Notes under the pieces: model-generated
What the model saw: the letters and a program-made list of their open reading frames with translations, nothing else
Told to the model about the DNA's origin: nothing
Database searches by the model: none
Translations under genes and position numbers: made by a program
Source of the DNA: Vibrionales bacterium SWAT-3
GTDB lineage: Bacteria > Pseudomonadota > Gammaproteobacteria > Enterobacterales > Vibrionaceae
Direction: 5' to 3'
DNA: 64,000 bases
NCBI GenBank assembly: GCA_000169995.1
Contig: AAZW01000017.1
Coordinates: forward strand, 1-64,000
Shown: in pieces, positions 62,783 through 64,000 of the stretch
Layout of the letters: each line of letters opens with the position of its first letter
Numbering within the stretch: position 1 is the stretch's first letter

Positions 62783-64000
62783 ATGAAGACGTTAGCCTAT
62801 TCAATAGGAGTGCTGCTGGGTGGTTTAACAACCGCTGCCCTCGCCAATGAGCCGAGTGCGGTGTCGCCAACCGTAATTTCCTTACCGACAGGGCCTGGAA
62901 CGATACAAGGGCTTGGGGAAGGGTTTAATACCCAACTAAACACCGGGACCAGCCAAGACCAACTGAATTTTAGCTTACCAATGGGCCGTAACCAGATGAC
63001 GCCTGAGTTGTCGATTACTTACGACAGTGGTTATGGCAATGGTTTAGTCGGCATTGGGCGACGTTTGAGCATACCTTATATCCAGCGACAAACCGTTAAT
63101 GGCCTGCCCAATTACGACGACAGCCACCCCGATGTTTATGTGAATCACCAAGGGCAAGAACTGGTTCACATTGGTAACAATGAATATCGAGCCAAAATTG
63201 AAGGGCAATTTGTAAAATACCAAAAGTTGACCAACGGCTGGCGAATGACTTTAGCGAATGGCGGTGTCTGGGTATTAGGGCAGAGCAGTAACGCACAACA
63301 CCAAGACAAAAGTGGGTACAGAGTCTTTCAGTGGTTTATCGAGAGCATGACCGATTCTCATGGTAACCAAATTAACTACCACTATGACTCCCTTGATAGC
63401 AGCCAAGCAGTATACTTAACGCAAATTGACTACAATGACGGCGCGAGTGTGGTTGAGTTATCTTATGAGTCAAGGCCGGATCCCATTGTTTCTTACTTAT
63501 CAACCTTTGAATTGACCAAAGCCCTTCGCTTAAAAAAGATAGACACTTTTAATCAGCAAACCCCGGTCATGTCTTACCAGTTTGACTATGAGGCAACGTC
63601 AGATTGGCAGAGTCTGTCTCGCCTATCACAAGTTTCAAAAGTCGCGGCCAACGGACAAGATAGCGCCCCCCCGACCCGCTTCAAGTATACCCACTTTGAC
63701 CCAACGCTTGCGGCGTCGCATTACGTCCCTTCTGCGAAGTTATTTCCTTTAAAGAGTCCAGATGTTGATTTTATTGATATCAATGCAGATGGCTTACCCG
63801 ATGTGATCAACACCGGCTTTTCACCGCACCGTTATGCACTTAATCAAGGCAAAAACCCACAGGGGGAAGTTCAATTCTCTAAAATGGTGAAAATGAGCAG
63901 CCACTCTCGAAATAAACTCTCCAGCCAATATGTCAAATGGGGAGACTTAAATGGTGACGGCAAAATCAATATGCTGAATGCGATCCGTCGCAACAGCTAT
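62783..64000 (+). CDS. SpvB/TcB-like exported protein, 5' part (runs off the window)
   Basis: The first 406 residues are open to the edge. A signal peptide (MKTLAYSIGVLLGGLTTAALA, then NE) is followed directly by an SpvB domain: ISLPTGPGTIQGLGEGF, then PELSITYDSGYGNGLVGIG and LSIPYIQRQ. Two FG-GAP-type calcium loops follow (DINADGLPD near 332 and DLNGDGK near 391). SpvB-plus-VCBS is the N-terminal layout of TcB toxin subunits and of RHS proteins. Typical TcB proteins lack a signal peptide, so this one is a periplasmic or secreted variant. The C-terminal part, which would show RHS repeats and any toxin domain, is outside the window. Confidence 0.88.
   Translation, partial: MKTLAYSIGVLLGGLTTAALANEPSAVSPTVISLPTGPGTIQGLGEGFNTQLNTGTSQDQLNFSLPMGRNQMTPELSITYDSGYGNGLVGIGRRLSIPYIQRQTVNGLPNYDDSHPDVYVNHQGQELVHIGNNEYRAKIEGQFVKYQKLTNGWRMTLANGGVWVLGQSSNAQHQDKSGYRVFQWFIESMTDSHGNQINYHYDSLDSSQAVYLTQIDYNDGASVVELSYESRPDPIVSYLSTFELTKALRLKKIDTFNQQTPVMSYQFDYEATSDWQSLSRLSQVSKVAANGQDSAPPTRFKYTHFDPTLAASHYVPSAKLFPLKSPDVDFIDINADGLPDVINTGFSPHRYALNQGKNPQGEVQFSKMVKMSSHSRNKLSSQYVKWGDLNGDGKINMLNAIRRNSY

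Noticed and set aside
1..64000. CRISPR arrays, integrons, phage genes, rRNA
   Set aside because: No regularly spaced repeats, attC-like elements, phage structural genes or rRNA sequence were seen.

Overview
The window looks like a chromosomal segment of a Vibrio. A complete vibrioferrin locus in the known Vibrio order, a DUF3450-TtpC-ExbB-ExbD-TonB-TPR cluster, YgbA- and DUF2986-type proteins, and the tRNA-Leu/Cys/Gly cluster all point that way. The species cannot be settled from what I can see. Two genes (a GNAT acetyltransferase and a LysR regulator) carry apparent single-base frameshifts, so either real decay or assembly error is present.

Layout. 1-3.9 kb: edge of an unknown gene, a divergent AraC regulator / MATE efflux pair, ygbA-like gene, frameshifted acetyltransferase, DUF2986 protein. 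4.0-10.8 kb: a nine-gene leftward operon for metal import (PepSY membrane protein, DUF2271, DUF4198, two small envelope proteins, and a ZnuA/C/B-like ABC importer followed by a second, histidine-free solute-binding-like protein), with a Fur-like site in front. 11.1-18.9 kb: small lipoprotein, then a leftward TonB energising cluster and its TonB-dependent siderophore receptor, each with a Fur-like box. 19.2-22.8 kb: CRP-site-preceded dicarboxylate symporter and an OmpR/HisKA two-component pair. 22.9-29.4 kb: NYN nuclease-like protein, DUF4174 protein, cobA and the nirBD-nirC assimilatory nitrite reductase genes with FNR and NarP-like sites.

29.8-30.5 kb: five tRNA genes (Leu-Cys-Gly-Leu-Cys), in which a Cys-Leu unit has been tandemly duplicated. 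30.7-36.0 kb: an AT-rich accessory patch next to the tRNAs, with an unusual three-part TPR/SGNH/nucleotidyltransferase protein, a lipase gene cut off by an IS256-family element that has no target duplication, and a second MATE pump. 36.2-39.9 kb: DUF3081-like, CIA30, quinone-reductase-like/LysR pair and an acidic cysteine protein.

40.0-55.6 kb: the vibrioferrin system. pvsABCDE (synthesis and export, rightward) faces psuA-pvuABCDE (two outer-membrane receptors and the ABC importer, leftward). Together with the TonB cluster and the metal ABC operon, about half the window is devoted to Fur-type metal acquisition. 55.7-58.5 kb: BenE transporter with a divergent XRE-cupin regulator, then a patatin-like phospholipase. 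58.7-64.0 kb: a 1169-residue exported helical protein divergent from an exported SpvB/Tc-toxin-B-like protein that runs off the window; this pair is the least conventional part of the sequence.
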